A stretch of DNA of 64,000 nucleotides from positions 496,001 through 560,000 of the forward strand of contig NZ_JACBYW010000001.1 in assembly GCF_013408175.1 (NCBI RefSeq), written 5' to 3'. The notes below the pieces were generated by a model, which ran no database searches, was not told the origin of the DNA, and saw nothing but the letters and a program-made list of their open reading frames with translations. This DNA comes from Actinopolyspora biskrensis (GTDB taxonomy: Bacteria; Actinomycetota; Actinomycetes; Mycobacteriales; Pseudonocardiaceae). Shown here piece by piece: positions 16,201 to 25,291 of this stretch (its first letter is position 1; the number at the start of each line of letters is the position of its first letter). A program made the position numbers and the translations under genes.

Positions 16201-18331
16201 TGGTGTGGGCGAACCAGCGTACTGCCCCACCGGCCTCGACGGCCGCGAGCTGCTTGTCGTCACCGACCAGCCGCACGTCGGCACCACGGTTGAGGGCGTA
16301 GCGCACCACGTCGTGCAGCGTGTGCGTACCGGCCATGGCGGCCTCGTCGATGACGAGCACGTCGCCACGGGTGAACGGGAACACCTTGTCGGCCGTGCCG
16401 AGTCGTATCGCCGTGGTGACCTGATGCAAGGTGTGCGGGCGTGCCCGCAGGGACCGCCCCAGTTCCTGGGCCGCTCGGGCGGACGGGCCGAACGCGTAAA
16501 CCTCGCCTGCCTCGGCACGCCACGCGTCGGCGAAGACCCGCATGGCGGTGGTTTTGCCCGCACCGGCCGGGGCATGCAGCAGCTGCACTCGACGCCCGGA
16601 GGTGGCGAACCCGCTCACGGCGCGCTGCTGCCCGGCATTGAGCCGCGCGCGGCCGAGCGCACGTTGCACCGTCTCGTCGCTGATGCGCACCCCGTCACGC
16701 CGCCGTCCCCACGTGGCCAGAGCCGACTCCTCGCGCAGCGTGCGGTGGGTGGTGTACCGCTGCGCGTTGTGCTCGACGAACACGCTCTCGCCGCTGGCCC
16801 GGCGCAGCTCGGACGGTTCCTCGACTGCGGGCGGAGGTTGCAGCGAGACCGTGTCGGGATCCGCCAGGACCGCCTCGACCACCCTGTCCACGAGCTGCTC
16901 GCGGCTGCCGTCTTCCACCCGCAGATGCGCTGTCTGCCGGTGCACCTCGGCCTCGATGTTCCACGTGTTGAAGTGCGAGTAGTGGTCGGAGACCGTTGCC
17001 AGGGTGCGCGCGGCCAGCTCGGAGACATCGACCTCGGCAACGTGCTCACCACCGCCGGGGAACACTCGCCGGCTCAGCGCCGCGCCCAACGTGCTCTCTT
17101 CGACCATCTCCTCGGCCTGTACGCGCCAACGCTGCACGTGTTCGCTCAATGAGCGGGGCACTTGCTTGGCCTCACGCGTGCCGTACTGCGCGCGCCGGCT
17201 GATCTCCAGCATGTCCTTCGGACCGGGTTCACGGCCGTGTTCGCGACGGAAGTCGACTATGCGTGCTGCACGATCGGCCTCCACATCAGAGGCCCGCTGG
17301 GAAAACCCGGCCAGCAGGTCATCGGGGACCCCGTCGAGTTCCCACACGGGACGTTTGAGGTCGAAACCGCCCTGGGGACGTTCACTCCAACTCGCCCCGT
17401 GTTCGCGGAATAGGTCCCGCAACCGCGAGTTGTAGTGCTCCGAGGTGGTCACCGACGCGGCCAGCACCGTGCGCCCGTCCAAGCTGGTCCACTTCCCGTC
17501 CGGGCCCTGCACTTTGGCACTGATCGGTACGTGGGTGTGCAGATGCGGATCCCCGGCACGCGAATCCCAGTGTTCGAACAGCGCGGCGGTGATGCCCCGG
17601 GAGTCGTGCTGAGCATAGCCACCGTCACCTTTGCGGGTGAATGCGGCGTTGTTCTCGAACCAGCTCAGCGTGTCGCGCACCGCCTGGCGGTGCAGTTCGG
17701 CGATCAGCTCGCGGGTGTTGTCATCGGACAGCGCCCAGACCACGCTGACCGACTTCGGTGGGGCTAACACGAGCTCGTATCCGGCTGTGGCGTCTTTCTG
17801 CTCCCGCTTCTGCTCGGCCAACCACCGGTGCAGCTCGGCGTCGTCGGGATGTTGGCCGTCGTGTGCCTCAGCGTAGGCCTGCTTCTGCACGCCCTGTCGG
17901 ATCCGCGTGCGAGTCTCCTGGTCGATCGCCGCGTCGACCGGACGGCCGTGCTCTCGGTTGTACGCTTTGTAGGCCTCGGCGACTTTACGACGCAGTTCGT
18001 CGGCACCACTGTGCTGGCGGAACCGATAGCCCAACTTGGTTTCGGCCAGCGCGTCGTCCTTCGACGCACCTTCGGCGATCCTCTCCGCCTCGATGCGATC
18101 GGCATTCGGATGTCGTCCCTCGCCGAACAACGCGTTCATCTGCGCCGCGGTCACCTCGCCCGAGACACCCAACGCGACCGCTCCGGAACCGAACCACTCA
18201 CCGGCGGGGTACCCGTGGGCGGTGTAGTAGTCGAACAACGCTTCGCCGGGTTCGAGGTCGCGGTCGCCGCACGCGACGCTGCCGGTGAGGTATTCGTGCC
18301 CGCTGGGCGAGAGCTTGCGCACCGCGATCAC
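13232..18331 (-). CDS. MobF-family relaxase/helicase (TraA-like)
   Basis: About 1699 aa. The N-terminus is a TrwC-type relaxase: an early Tyr (HEYLTG) and further Tyr in FDYYTAHGYPAGEW, and the metal-binding HUH motif in DPHLHTHVPI. A RecD-like SF1 helicase follows, with Walker A LHAPAGAGKTTAM, Walker B VLVIDEAAMAG and the late motif TTVNRSQGMSV. The last ~650 residues form a repetitive region with at least two related units containing LGPRP and LAAAYRETY. It nicks oriT and unwinds the transferred strand. The GTG at 18331 gives MIAVRKLSPSG; a GTG at 18343 is also possible. Confidence 0.9.
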   Translation of the reverse strand: MIAVRKLSPSGHEYLTGSVACGDRDLEPGEALFDYYTAHGYPAGEWFGSGAVALGVSGEVTAAQMNALFGEGRHPNADRIEAERIAEGASKDDALAETKLGYRFRQHSGADELRRKVAEAYKAYNREHGRPVDAAIDQETRTRIRQGVQKQAYAEAHDGQHPDDAELHRWLAEQKREQKDATAGYELVLAPPKSVSVVWALSDDNTRELIAELHRQAVRDTLSWFENNAAFTRKGDGGYAQHDSRGITAALFEHWDSRAGDPHLHTHVPISAKVQGPDGKWTSLDGRTVLAASVTTSEHYNSRLRDLFREHGASWSERPQGGFDLKRPVWELDGVPDDLLAGFSQRASDVEADRAARIVDFRREHGREPGPKDMLEISRRAQYGTREAKQVPRSLSEHVQRWRVQAEEMVEESTLGAALSRRVFPGGGEHVAEVDVSELAARTLATVSDHYSHFNTWNIEAEVHRQTAHLRVEDGSREQLVDRVVEAVLADPDTVSLQPPPAVEEPSELRRASGESVFVEHNAQRYTTHRTLREESALATWGRRRDGVRISDETVQRALGRARLNAGQQRAVSGFATSGRRVQLLHAPAGAGKTTAMRVFADAWRAEAGEVYAFGPSARAAQELGRSLRARPHTLHQVTTAIRLGTADKVFPFTRGDVLVIDEAAMAGTHTLHDVVRYALNRGADVRLVGDDKQLAAVEAGGAVRWFAHTNGALHLREVVRFADQQQAAASLKLHSGDPSGLDYYFEQGWVREGSRETMREAAHRAWRGDLDVGRPSLLIVPANEDVVALNRQARELRLQRGDVDGDRAVRLHDGTAAGKGDLVVTRRNDRLKTLFGGKDFVKNGDTWQVQTVRRSGALKVLHQASGGSIVLPTDYVAENVELAYATTVNRSQGMSVTGGSSHSLVPQGLSREQLYTQSTRAEHDNRLYVETVQHTIDSHRETPPERTARGVLEAALQRSSAETSATEQLRACLGKAESLRTLVGHHDYVAHLGAEERIESVLTEHIPRLLDLPAMPALRQTVRTAEDFGWQAEHLVPAALAQSSLDGADDPAAMLQWRLEQRLLNEQPPPRSADPTMAQINRWRGIVEVHAANADVEEPSWMPVWRRAAAATADGLDAEAALDTTAVQLSRRPSNDPVPACDYAADVLAAALDEQRADGAGWQPALPWMARPDFTGLSREVTDYARQLNTAVEHRHRELREQVIADPPRWTTALGPRPQDPAAAEDWDHLVGLAAAYRETYSITTDDPAHPLGEQPGSQGLRAHAWHELINQWNPAELRSAVELGGDSTTKLDPVERIRAEFDADELSIAVAGTDTADTALRTEDSLAVLTERHQRLTDTLFDTATQHALVEHAPTALDQPAEPALRTVLRRAQRDGWDAERLVETTAAQGDLDAVADPAAVLARRIESHIADRHPPARVTEPDEEQIRRWQILTTYAAPDLTVTDPAWQLVWRHAAAGAADGLDADAAVSTAAEQLTYRADDDPTEAHRYAAQLVVDQLDEQREQNAVDVPVLPWLANPHHTVRAADPELAEQLEQVTEAAHARLAELCEQVSAEPPDWTSGLGPRPDEPVAAEHWDELAGLAAAYRETYNIRSTDPDTPLGPEPGGQNAKAEAWRVITDAWRQPVSIPNDNDHPDDTLARLEALREAVLDSSEASHHEQLKWRADDRDDESSDEHYRYDDDEGLDQDNDLQSGLGL

Positions 18332-18660
18332 GACGCACCCCACCAGACGACATGTCCGTGCCAGTTGCCTTCTTCAAGGTAGGTGCTCGCGAAGGGGTTC
18401 CCCGGTGCATCTGATGCGATTCAGAACCGGAGGTTGGGGAAATGCAAGAGGTGCTATCCCAGGGGAGGGGTGTGCGAACGGGCGCGGCGTGGTCGGGACG
18501 GCGGCGCAGGGGTGCGGCTGGTGTGCGCACGGGCGCGGCGTGAACAGCAAAGGGTCCCCCGGTCGGTGACCGGGGGACCTTGGCGCGGCGGGCGCGGCGT
18601 GAACAGCAAAGGGTCCCCCGGTCGGTGACCGGGGGACCTTGGCGCGGCGGGCGCGGGTGG
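18332..18660. other. Intergenic region upstream of the relaxase; possible oriT or leader
   Basis: About 330 bases between two minus-strand genes. The right half holds a 59-bp tandem repeat with hairpins (listed separately). The left half (18344-18530) has no convincing ORF. Relaxase genes often lie near oriT, so a nic site could be here, but I cannot point to one. Confidence 0.4.
18533..18650 (-). repeat. Tandem 59-bp repeat, two copies, each with a 12-bp hairpin
   Basis: Two essentially identical copies, 18533-18591 and 18592-18650. Each contains GGTCCCCCGGTC / GACCGGGGGACC with a 3-base loop, the first at 18553-18579. They lie just downstream of the 18661-19656 gene, as a duplicated terminator would, and upstream of the relaxase. 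Confidence 0.75.
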
Positions 18661-19656
18661 TTAGGCGCTCACAGCGGCGGTGGGTTGCGGGGTGGCTGCG
18701 GCGTCGGCGCGGCAGCGTCGACAGGCTCCGTCGTCGGCGTTGACGTGGGCGGTATCGCGCGGGCTGCGGTAGTTGCCGCAGTGCTCGCACGGGCTGAGCT
18801 CGTGCGAGTTGGCGTGTTCGGTGGGCATGTTCTCGGCTACCCACCGGGTGATCGCGTCACGGTCGTTCTGCGTGCTGTGCTGCCACAGTTCCCGCAAGTG
18901 TTTCGTGGGGTAGGGGTAGTACTCGGCGATATAGGCACACCGTGCTGTCACTGTCGGTGCGGTTAGTCCTGGGCGTCCGACTTCTCGGCACTCCTCGCAC
19001 AGTCCATCTCCTTGGTGCGCGTCGGCGTGGCTCGTGACCAGGTTGCAGGCGAGCGCAATACAGCGCTCGCCTTCGCGGGCGGGCGTGGCGCGGGGGTCGC
19101 GGCGTTCCTTGTCGCGTGCGTCGGGGTAGACGGCCAACTCGTCGTGATCGACGGCGTAGCCGTCGGGCTGGCTGCCCCGGTCAGGGGCGTCGTTGGTTCC
19201 GGCGCGGGTGTCCAGGTAGTCGTGCACGGTGGCGGATTCCTCGCGCGCTACGCGGCGGGCGCGGGCGCGGCGTTCGGAGCGGGAACGCCGCGCTTCGGGG
19301 TCGACCGTTTCGCGATGGTCGCGCGGGGCCTGGTAGCGGTTGCGCCGATTCCACCGGGGCGTGCGGTCGGATTCGGCTTCGGGACGCTGGCGGTGCTCGT
19401 CCGGTGCGGGTGCGCATGCTTCGATCACAGCGCGGGCGTGCTCGTCGCTGCGTTTCCACAGTTCGCGCAACTGAGCGGGGGCAGTGCGTGGGTACTGGGC
19501 GAGGATGCGGCCGCATTCGGCCAACACTGCGCATTCGCGCGGGTCAGCCTCGGTCAGCGTCTCGCGCCATTGGTGGCGCGCATTGCGCACGTTGCCCGCA
19601 CGCAACAGAGCGGCCACGGCGGAAACGGATTCGGAAATCGTGCCGGACTGCGACAT
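18661..19656 (-). CDS. Unknown protein with C-terminal Cys-pair motifs
   Basis: Protein of 331 aa, unrecognised. It repeats a motif: QYPRTAPAQLRELWKRSDEHARAVIEA near the N-terminus resembles YYPYPTKHLRELWQHSTQNDRDAITRWV near residue 260, so the protein looks internally duplicated. A charged Arg-rich linker lies between. The C-terminal third has zinc-ribbon-like pairs, CEECREVG and CEHCGNYRSPRD with CRRCRAD. It sits upstream of the relaxase and ends at the tandem terminator-like repeat. A DNA-binding accessory role in transfer is a guess. Confidence 0.6.
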   Translation of the reverse strand: MSQSGTISESVSAVAALLRAGNVRNARHQWRETLTEADPRECAVLAECGRILAQYPRTAPAQLRELWKRSDEHARAVIEACAPAPDEHRQRPEAESDRTPRWNRRNRYQAPRDHRETVDPEARRSRSERRARARRVAREESATVHDYLDTRAGTNDAPDRGSQPDGYAVDHDELAVYPDARDKERRDPRATPAREGERCIALACNLVTSHADAHQGDGLCEECREVGRPGLTAPTVTARCAYIAEYYPYPTKHLRELWQHSTQNDRDAITRWVAENMPTEHANSHELSPCEHCGNYRSPRDTAHVNADDGACRRCRADAAATPQPTAAVSA

Positions 19657-20528
19657 GAGAAAAATCCTTCGCTAACGGTTTTACGCGTTCGCCGGGCTTG
19701 GCGGTTCCCAGCTTCATTGCAATTTCAATTCTAGCTTAATTTGTGAGCAATGGCAACATTTGCGAGGGGCGTATTGTGTTGTTTTTGCATGGCCTCGAAT
19801 TGGCGTAATAGGTTCGTGCGCTGCATGTTTGGCGAATTTGAAGGGGTCTATCCATGAAAAACAATAATGAGAATAGTTGTGTCTGACCGTTCCCTCCTCG
19901 GCCCTTCGCACAGGCCTTTCTCGTCGCGCGGGGTTGTCGTGTCAAGGTCGGGTCCCGCGATTTTTTCCGAGGTGTGCGGAATGTGTGCATGTCATCGAAA
20001 CGGGAAAAAATTGTGGGTGTCCTTGACACGACGTTTCCGCGCGCCACGACAATTCGGCCGCGAAGGGCCAGGGAGAGAGCGGGCAGTCCCGTGGCTGTCA
20101 GGGCGACCCGGCACCTGGTCACGCCTCTGGCGGTCGGCACACCCGCTCGTTCACCGATCCTGACGGCAACGGCCACGCGGGACATGGGTGGGAGAAGCTG
20201 GCAGGGCTGTCCGGCCAGGATCACTGGGTGTCGGCACCGGAGGCTATGCTGGATCATGCGTCCGGCGGCACAGGCACTAACGGGCCTTACGCGACGCCGG
20301 GCGTGGTGTCGACGCGGTCTTGGCGGAGCCATCCATGCGGTGGTAAGTCCTGCGGGGCTTCCGCGGCGACGCAGGGGCGTGTCCGGCTTCGGCCGGGCAC
20401 GCCCTGACTGTGTGCTCTCCTTGGCGGAAGGCCCGTCGAATCAGCAGCAGCCTCCCTCGAGACGGGCGACCTTACTTGTGGTGCTGACTAGCCTGTCACT
20501 GACGTCGCACCGTCGGGAGGGAGAGGTC
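19657..20528. other. Long intergenic region, partly AT-rich
   Basis: About 870 bases between divergent genes. Bases about 19700-19900 are AT-richer than the surroundings and probably hold promoters. A hairpin with a GGGCGTG / CACGCCC stem lies at about 20374-20405. Frames in this stretch lack ribosome-binding sites or recognisable content. A replication origin or promoter block is possible. Confidence 0.4.
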
Positions 20529-21140
20529 ATGAGTGAGCCCACCGCCGGAACAGGCAGCACTCGTCGTCGGCGCTCCACCAGGGTCAGTCAGCAGCTGGCG
20601 CGGGCGCGGCAGCGCAACGCGGAGCAACTCGCCGAGCAGCGCGCGCGGGAACAACGGGTGGAAACCGCGCTGCGCCAGTTCGTCGAAGCCGGTGAGGCGA
20701 TCGCGACAGAGCAGGCTCGGTGCGAGGACAAGGTCGCGGTCTACCAGCGCAAGATTGACAAACTGCGTGCCGACTCCGAGGAGAAAGTCGTCGGCGAGTA
20801 CACCAAGCAGGCCCAGGCGGCCCTGGCTCTCCACGAGGGCGGCGGCCGCACAGTGGAGCAGGTGGCCGAGCTGCTCGAGTTGGACTCGGAGAAGCAGGCC
20901 CGGCGGCTGATCGCCTCCGGACGGGAGGCCCTCTCCGCGGGTACGGACACCGATCCGCCGTCCGACCACGATGAGAGGGAAAGGGCGGAGCCCCGGTTGG
21001 AGACCACGGCTGACCACGAGATCTCAGCCAATGGGGCAGGGGAACGGGCTGAGCCGACCGAGGACGCTGGTCAGCAGCACCGCGCACAGTCGGACCTCGT
21101 CCCAGCTCCTACCGCGCATGACGAGGCACAGGGCGCGTGA
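20529..21140 (+). CDS. Coiled-coil protein of unknown function
   Basis: Protein of 203 aa with a strong GGGAGGGAGAGG site before the ATG at 20529. It has a basic start (STRRRRSTRVSQQLARARQRN), then a long predicted coiled coil of Glu, Arg, Gln and Ala to about residue 130, and a disordered acidic tail. The segment TVEQVAELLELDSEKQARRLIASGREAL looks like a helix-turn-helix-type partition or recombination accessory. I do not recognise a family. Confidence 0.6.
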   Translation: MSEPTAGTGSTRRRRSTRVSQQLARARQRNAEQLAEQRAREQRVETALRQFVEAGEAIATEQARCEDKVAVYQRKIDKLRADSEEKVVGEYTKQAQAALALHEGGGRTVEQVAELLELDSEKQARRLIASGREALSAGTDTDPPSDHDERERAEPRLETTADHEISANGAGERAEPTEDAGQQHRAQSDLVPAPTAHDEAQGA

Positions 21141-21219
21141 CTGTTCGACGCGTTCGCGCTGCTCCGGCTCGGCTCACTGCCGGAATCCCCGGATCGTTGA
21201 GGCCTTGAGGCCCAGGTGC

Positions 21220-21735
21220 TTACCGTCGGTCGAGACGTTGGTGCGGGGACGCTTGGGCCAGGGCGACTTTTCGGCGGCAGCCGCGCCGCCACAGGATCGT
21301 GGTCGTGATACTGCCGAGAGCCGTGCTCGGAAAGGTTACTGCGCTGACCACCTCTCCTTGGCCGACAGCGGTCGCCAGCGGTAGGACGAGCAGACCGGAA
21401 GAGGCGAAGAGCAGCCAACGGCGCGGCATCGAGGGGAAGAACCAGCGGCGGGTCAACCATGCCGTGGTGGCTCCGACAGCCGCCCCGAGCGCGGCGAGCA
21501 CGGGAACCCCGGCCAGCCAGGCGGTGCCGTCGGTGAACGCGCGACCGGTGATGATCCCGACCAAACCCGCGATGGACAGGCCGAGGAACACACCGAACCC
21601 AGTGACTCCGCACAACCGGATGAACACCACGAGCGGGTGGGGCCTCGTGATCGAGGAGACTCCGTCACTGCGGCGGCGTGCTCGGCTGCCGCCGTTTCGA
21701 TGTCGCCCGGACGTGGGGTGGCGCCGTTGTCGCAT
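21220..21735 (-). CDS. Membrane protein, four predicted helices
   Basis: About 171 aa. After a basic N-terminus, hydrophobic segments appear: LVVFIRLCGVTGFGVFLGLSI, then GLVGIITGRAF with TAWLAGVPVLAALGAAVGATTAWL, WLLFASSGLLVLPLATAV, and VVSAVTFPSTALGSITTTIL. No known motif. The start is uncertain because the ATG at 21735 lacks a clear ribosome-binding site. It is on the opposite strand to its upstream neighbour. Confidence 0.5.
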   Translation of the reverse strand: MRQRRHPTSGRHRNGGSRARRRSDGVSSITRPHPLVVFIRLCGVTGFGVFLGLSIAGLVGIITGRAFTDGTAWLAGVPVLAALGAAVGATTAWLTRRWFFPSMPRRWLLFASSGLLVLPLATAVGQGEVVSAVTFPSTALGSITTTILWRRGCRRKVALAQASPHQRLDRR

Positions 21736-21952
21736 GTCGCCGAGCGTCCTTGGTGCTCGTCCGGGAGCGTTCGTGAGTGCAGCAGGGCACGAGCAGCAGA
21801 GTTCACCATGCGTTTGTCCCTGTCGCGCTGGGGTGGTGTGCGCACGCCTTTCGAGTTCCGGGGACGTGCGCACACCGCCACCGTCCACGTTTCCCTGGTC
21901 GCGGTGCGGGAGGGCCTGCTCCTCGTGTCGAGTTCGAGGAGCAGACCCGGGG

Positions 21953-22981
21953 TCAGGACGTGAAGGGGTTGCTGTGCCACCCGAGCTCGTCGAGGATGCC
22001 GCGGGCCGCGTCGTTGACGAGCGTGACCAGCTCAGCTGGTGGGATGCCGCGGTCGAGCGCCTGGTGGAACAGGACACTCAGCCGGTGCTCGGGCTGGGAG
22101 TGCTCGAGGTTTTCCAGCACGACTCTGGCCAAGGGGCCATCGCCGCGCAGATAGGCGTGGACAGCCAGCAGGAGGGCGACTTCGCCCCTTTCCGGGGTGG
22201 GGGCTTTGCGGATCAGCGTTCGCCAGAGTTCGTCGGCGGCCTGGCTCCAGTCGCCGAGTGCCGCGCTCAGGGCGAGGTCGCGGACGCGGGTGTCGGTGAC
22301 GGCGATCAGCGCTCGCAGCAGCTGGTCCTCGGACAGCTCCTTCCCGGCGGCGGTGGCCTGAAGCGCCTCCCCGACGGTGTGGATGCGTTGGGGCAGCGTC
22401 GTCGACTGGGCATGCATGGATTCTGGTCGCAGCCCGGCGAGTTTCGCGGACAGCACCTCCTCGGAGTCCTCAGCGGCGATGATGGTGTGCAGGTCCTGCC
22501 TGCTCGGGCAGGTTGTCGCGCCACGGACTGCCTGTGCTGCGGCTAGCGGGGATATCGCGGGGTCGGGAAGCGTGCCGGAGCGAGCGGGGTCGAGATATGA
22601 CCGCCACGGGGTTCCTTCCCGGATCGTTGGGGTCCACAGCGCGTCGGCCGTGCTGATGGTGGACTGGCTGAGCGTGTCGCAGAACGTGGTGACCAGCTCG
22701 GTATGTGGCAGGTCGGTGGTGCTGTCGGCGATGAGGAACACGACCACCGCGTCGGCGGGACGCTCTCCGAGAGGTCCGGTGAGCAGGGACTCGGCGAGTT
22801 TGTGGGCGTGTGTCGCGCTGGGGAGGTCGACGCGCAGCGTCATGCCCAGCTGCGTGGTGTCGTCTCGATGGTGCAGTGTGCTGAGTACCAGCGAGTCGGC
22901 CGGATAGAACCCCAGCATGTGGGGGACTGCTGCCAGCAGCTCCGCCGAGTTGGACAGTGAGACGTTGTTGAGCATGTCCAT
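21953..22981 (-). CDS. DUF4192 family protein
   Basis: Protein of 342 aa. The N-terminus LSNSAELLAAVPHMLGFYPADSLVLSTL is the signature of DUF4192, an actinobacterial family of unknown biochemical role. The ATG at 22981 has AAGGAAGAAG upstream. It is the first of a long series of small minus-strand genes that are separately spaced and carry their own ribosome-binding sites. Confidence 0.85.
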   Translation of the reverse strand: MDMLNNVSLSNSAELLAAVPHMLGFYPADSLVLSTLHHRDDTTQLGMTLRVDLPSATHAHKLAESLLTGPLGERPADAVVVFLIADSTTDLPHTELVTTFCDTLSQSTISTADALWTPTIREGTPWRSYLDPARSGTLPDPAISPLAAAQAVRGATTCPSRQDLHTIIAAEDSEEVLSAKLAGLRPESMHAQSTTLPQRIHTVGEALQATAAGKELSEDQLLRALIAVTDTRVRDLALSAALGDWSQAADELWRTLIRKAPTPERGEVALLLAVHAYLRGDGPLARVVLENLEHSQPEHRLSVLFHQALDRGIPPAELVTLVNDAARGILDELGWHSNPFTS

Positions 22982-23176
22982 GGTGTCTTCTTCCTTGGGT
23001 CGAGAAGCCGGGCTCCACGTCGGGAGACCTCACGTGTGGAGCTGGCCCGTGGGGTGAGCGATGCGTTGCCCGCTGAGGCGGGGAACCGGTTTAGGGAATG
23101 ACTCCCGGCGCGGGATGAGCTGTGCTCAGCGGAATGAGCACGGCCGATGCCGGGCCCGGTAGGTGGAGGTGCGGGG

Positions 23177-23455
23177 TCAGGTCACGTCCAGACCGCAGCG
23201 GCGGCAGACGAGAATGGTGGCCTCGCCGTCGTAGCCGTACCAATCGTTGGCGAGCGGATCGGCATTGGTGCAGCGCTCCGGGGACTCCGCCCACGGGCGG
23301 CCCGGCAGCATCAGCACCGCCCGGCCGGGGTAGACGTACTCACCGGCGTGGTGGCTCGGGGCGTGTCCCCAGTGGGCGTTGTCCGGAAGCGGAGGTCGTT
23401 CGTAGTAGTGCGTGTACGGGTCGCCGTGGGCGCCCGGTGGTATCGAGCTCAGCAT
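23177..23455 (-). CDS. Small unknown protein with a CRRCG motif
   Basis: Protein of 92 aa with AGGAGGACAAG before the ATG. It is rich in Pro, His and Tyr, with a central GRAVLMLPGRPWAESPE and a C-terminal ILVCRRCGLDVT that could be half of a zinc ribbon. Unrecognised. Confidence 0.55.
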   Translation of the reverse strand: MLSSIPPGAHGDPYTHYYERPPLPDNAHWGHAPSHHAGEYVYPGRAVLMLPGRPWAESPERCTNADPLANDWYGYDGEATILVCRRCGLDVT

Positions 23456-23504
23456 CGTCCTTGTCCTCCTGAGGTGGGTGAGCGTGTTCTCGACCGGTGC
23501 CGAA

Positions 23505-24059
23505 TCAAGCCCACGCAGTCACCGAGTGGCGTTGGTGTCGGTAGTGGGGGCACGCGGGATCAGGAGGAACGGGGTCGGCGGCATGCTGTGAGACCAGTGA
23601 GCTAAGAACACTGCCGCCGGGATAGGCTTCCTCTATGGCCTCGGTCAGCCACGGCGCAACGGCCGGGCCGAGTTCCTGTAGCATCCAGCAGGCGGCCTGG
23701 TCCCAGTACTGCAGCGGTGGGTCGGGAAACGGGGCTCCGTCGTCCCAGGGGTACAGAATTTCTCCGAGGGCCAGGCAGAACCAGGCCGCGAAGCGCTCGC
23801 GGTAGGAGTGAGGTGTGGTCGGCGACGTTGCGCAGGCATAGGCCACCCGGATCAGCTGGTTGCGAGTAAGAGCTCGGCCGGTGGCTTCTTGCGTGATTTC
23901 GACTGTGGTCTCCTCGGCGAGGACGTTGTAACAAGCCTGAGCAAGGATTTCCAATGTCCGCAGTGCATCGACACCTTGATGTGTTTCCCGCCAGAGCACG
24001 CGAGACTGGGGGTCGTCGATGATGTTGTCGAAGCGCGTGATCACCACATGCAGAGACAT
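23505..24059 (-). CDS. Unknown protein (184 aa)
   Basis: The ATG at 24059 has a perfect GGAGG spaced by 6 bases. The product is soluble and helical with several Trp (RFAAWFCLALGEILYPWDDG, YWDQAACWMLQELG). No family recognised. It lies 85 bases downstream of ssb, and a GGCAGGT / ACCTGCC hairpin at 24094-24110 lies between them. Confidence 0.6.
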   Translation of the reverse strand: MSLHVVITRFDNIIDDPQSRVLWRETHQGVDALRTLEILAQACYNVLAEETTVEITQEATGRALTRNQLIRVAYACATSPTTPHSYRERFAAWFCLALGEILYPWDDGAPFPDPPLQYWDQAACWMLQELGPAVAPWLTEAIEEAYPGGSVLSSLVSQHAADPVPPDPACPHYRHQRHSVTAWA

Positions 24060-24144
24060 GCGTTTCCTCCAAACACGAATCGATACGCAAGAAGGCAGGT
24101 CCGACCTGCCGGCCTGACCTGCCCGAAGTGGTCAATGGATTCCG

Positions 24145-24552
24145 CTACGACGAGAGCCCGTGCTCGTCACCGGGGATGGTGTGTGAGCGAGGTGTTTTGG
24201 TGATGCGGGCGGTGGCGTAGCGCAGGCTGGGGCCGACCTCGTCGACCTCCATCTCGACGACGGTGCGCTTCTCGCCCTCCTTCGTCTCGAAGGAGCGCTG
24301 GCGCAACCGCCCCTGCACCACCACGCGCATTCCGCGTGCGAGGGTCTCGGCGACGTTCTCCGCGGCCTGTCGCCAGATGTTGCAGCGCAGGAACAGCGCC
24401 TCGCCGTCCTTCCACTCGCCCGCCTGGCGATCGTAGAATCGCGGCGTCGAGGCGACGGTGAAGTTCGCCACCGCGGCGCCGGAGGGCGTGAAGCGCAGTT
24501 CCGGGTTCGCGGTCAGGTTGCCGACCACGGTGGGCTGGGGTTCTCCGGTCAT
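24145..24552 (-). CDS. ssb: Single-stranded DNA-binding protein
   Basis: Protein of 135 aa with a full OB fold: [58 protein letters not shown]. It coats single-stranded DNA during replication or transfer. The usual acidic C-terminal tip ending DDIPF, which recruits partner proteins, is absent; the protein ends GDEHGLSS. It is probably an element-encoded SSB for conjugation. The ATG has GGAGG upstream. Confidence 0.9.
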   Translation of the reverse strand: MTGEPQPTVVGNLTANPELRFTPSGAAVANFTVASTPRFYDRQAGEWKDGEALFLRCNIWRQAAENVAETLARGMRVVVQGRLRQRSFETKEGEKRTVVEMEVDEVGPSLRYATARITKTPRSHTIPGDEHGLSS

Positions 24553-24903
24553 GAGGGGCCTCCTCGATGAGTCGGTGTTCTCGGATCGCGCCGATGCCCG
24601 GGCACGTACTGCCCCGATCCGGGATCGGGTGCGTGCCCGAAGGGCTGTCGATCTGGGACGCGCGGATCAGGACGTGGCTGCTGGAGCACGGGTGCGCGCA
24701 GCGCATCGCGTTAGCGACGCCGAAGGCGCCCTTGCTCCAGCTGACGCGGCCTGATGGACTCCGCGGCGATCGACAGCCCCGCGGCACGAAGCCCCCGCCT
24801 GGCACCACGCGCGGCGAGCTCATGACGTGGAGGTGAGAGAGCACCTCGACCGCTCCAGCGGCACCAGGAGGCGGTGCTCGGTCGATGCCGTCTGTTCATG
24901 GTT
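24553..24903. other. Intergenic region with a two-part hairpin
   Basis: About 350 bases. At 24599-24639 an outer stem CGGGCACG / CGTGCCCG encloses an inner stem CCCGATCC / GGATCGGG. It could end the upstream gene or control ssb. No ORF with a ribosome-binding site was seen. Confidence 0.45.
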
Positions 24904-25203
24904 TCAGCAGGGCAGGGAGTAACGGCTCAGTTCGTGCTGGCGCCGGTAGAGGGCGCGTTCCTCTGGAGAGGGGGTCTCCACGCGTGTGTAATGTGCCCAT
25001 GCCGGGGTCAGCAGAATGGGCAGGGGCAGGTCGTCGGCGAAGACGAGGTGCCACCAGCCGTTCGGGTCGTGGACCGTTTCGAGCGGGGCGATGCTCTCCA
25101 CACGGCGAGTGGTCCATTCCGAGAACGGGTCGCGGTAGTCGCGGCGCACCCGCAGGTACACCTCCTCGGTCGCCAGCGCCTGGTGGATGTTGAGGGGATA
25201 CAC
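24904..25203 (-). CDS. Small unknown protein (99 aa)
   Basis: The GTG at 25203 has AAGGAGG five bases upstream, which decides the start against a much longer frame. The product begins YPLNIHQALATEEVYLRVRR and contains GWWHLVFADDLPLPILL. Unrecognised. It lies between ssb and the prim-pol gene. Confidence 0.55.
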   Translation of the reverse strand: MYPLNIHQALATEEVYLRVRRDYRDPFSEWTTRRVESIAPLETVHDPNGWWHLVFADDLPLPILLTPAWAHYTRVETPSPEERALYRRQHELSRYSLPC

Positions 25204-25291
25204 GAGTCCTCCTTGGTTTCTGTGGACGCACGGGACGCGACGCGCTGCTACTGCCGGGAAAGAGGCGAGTGGTGGGCGAGTGAGGGGCTGG

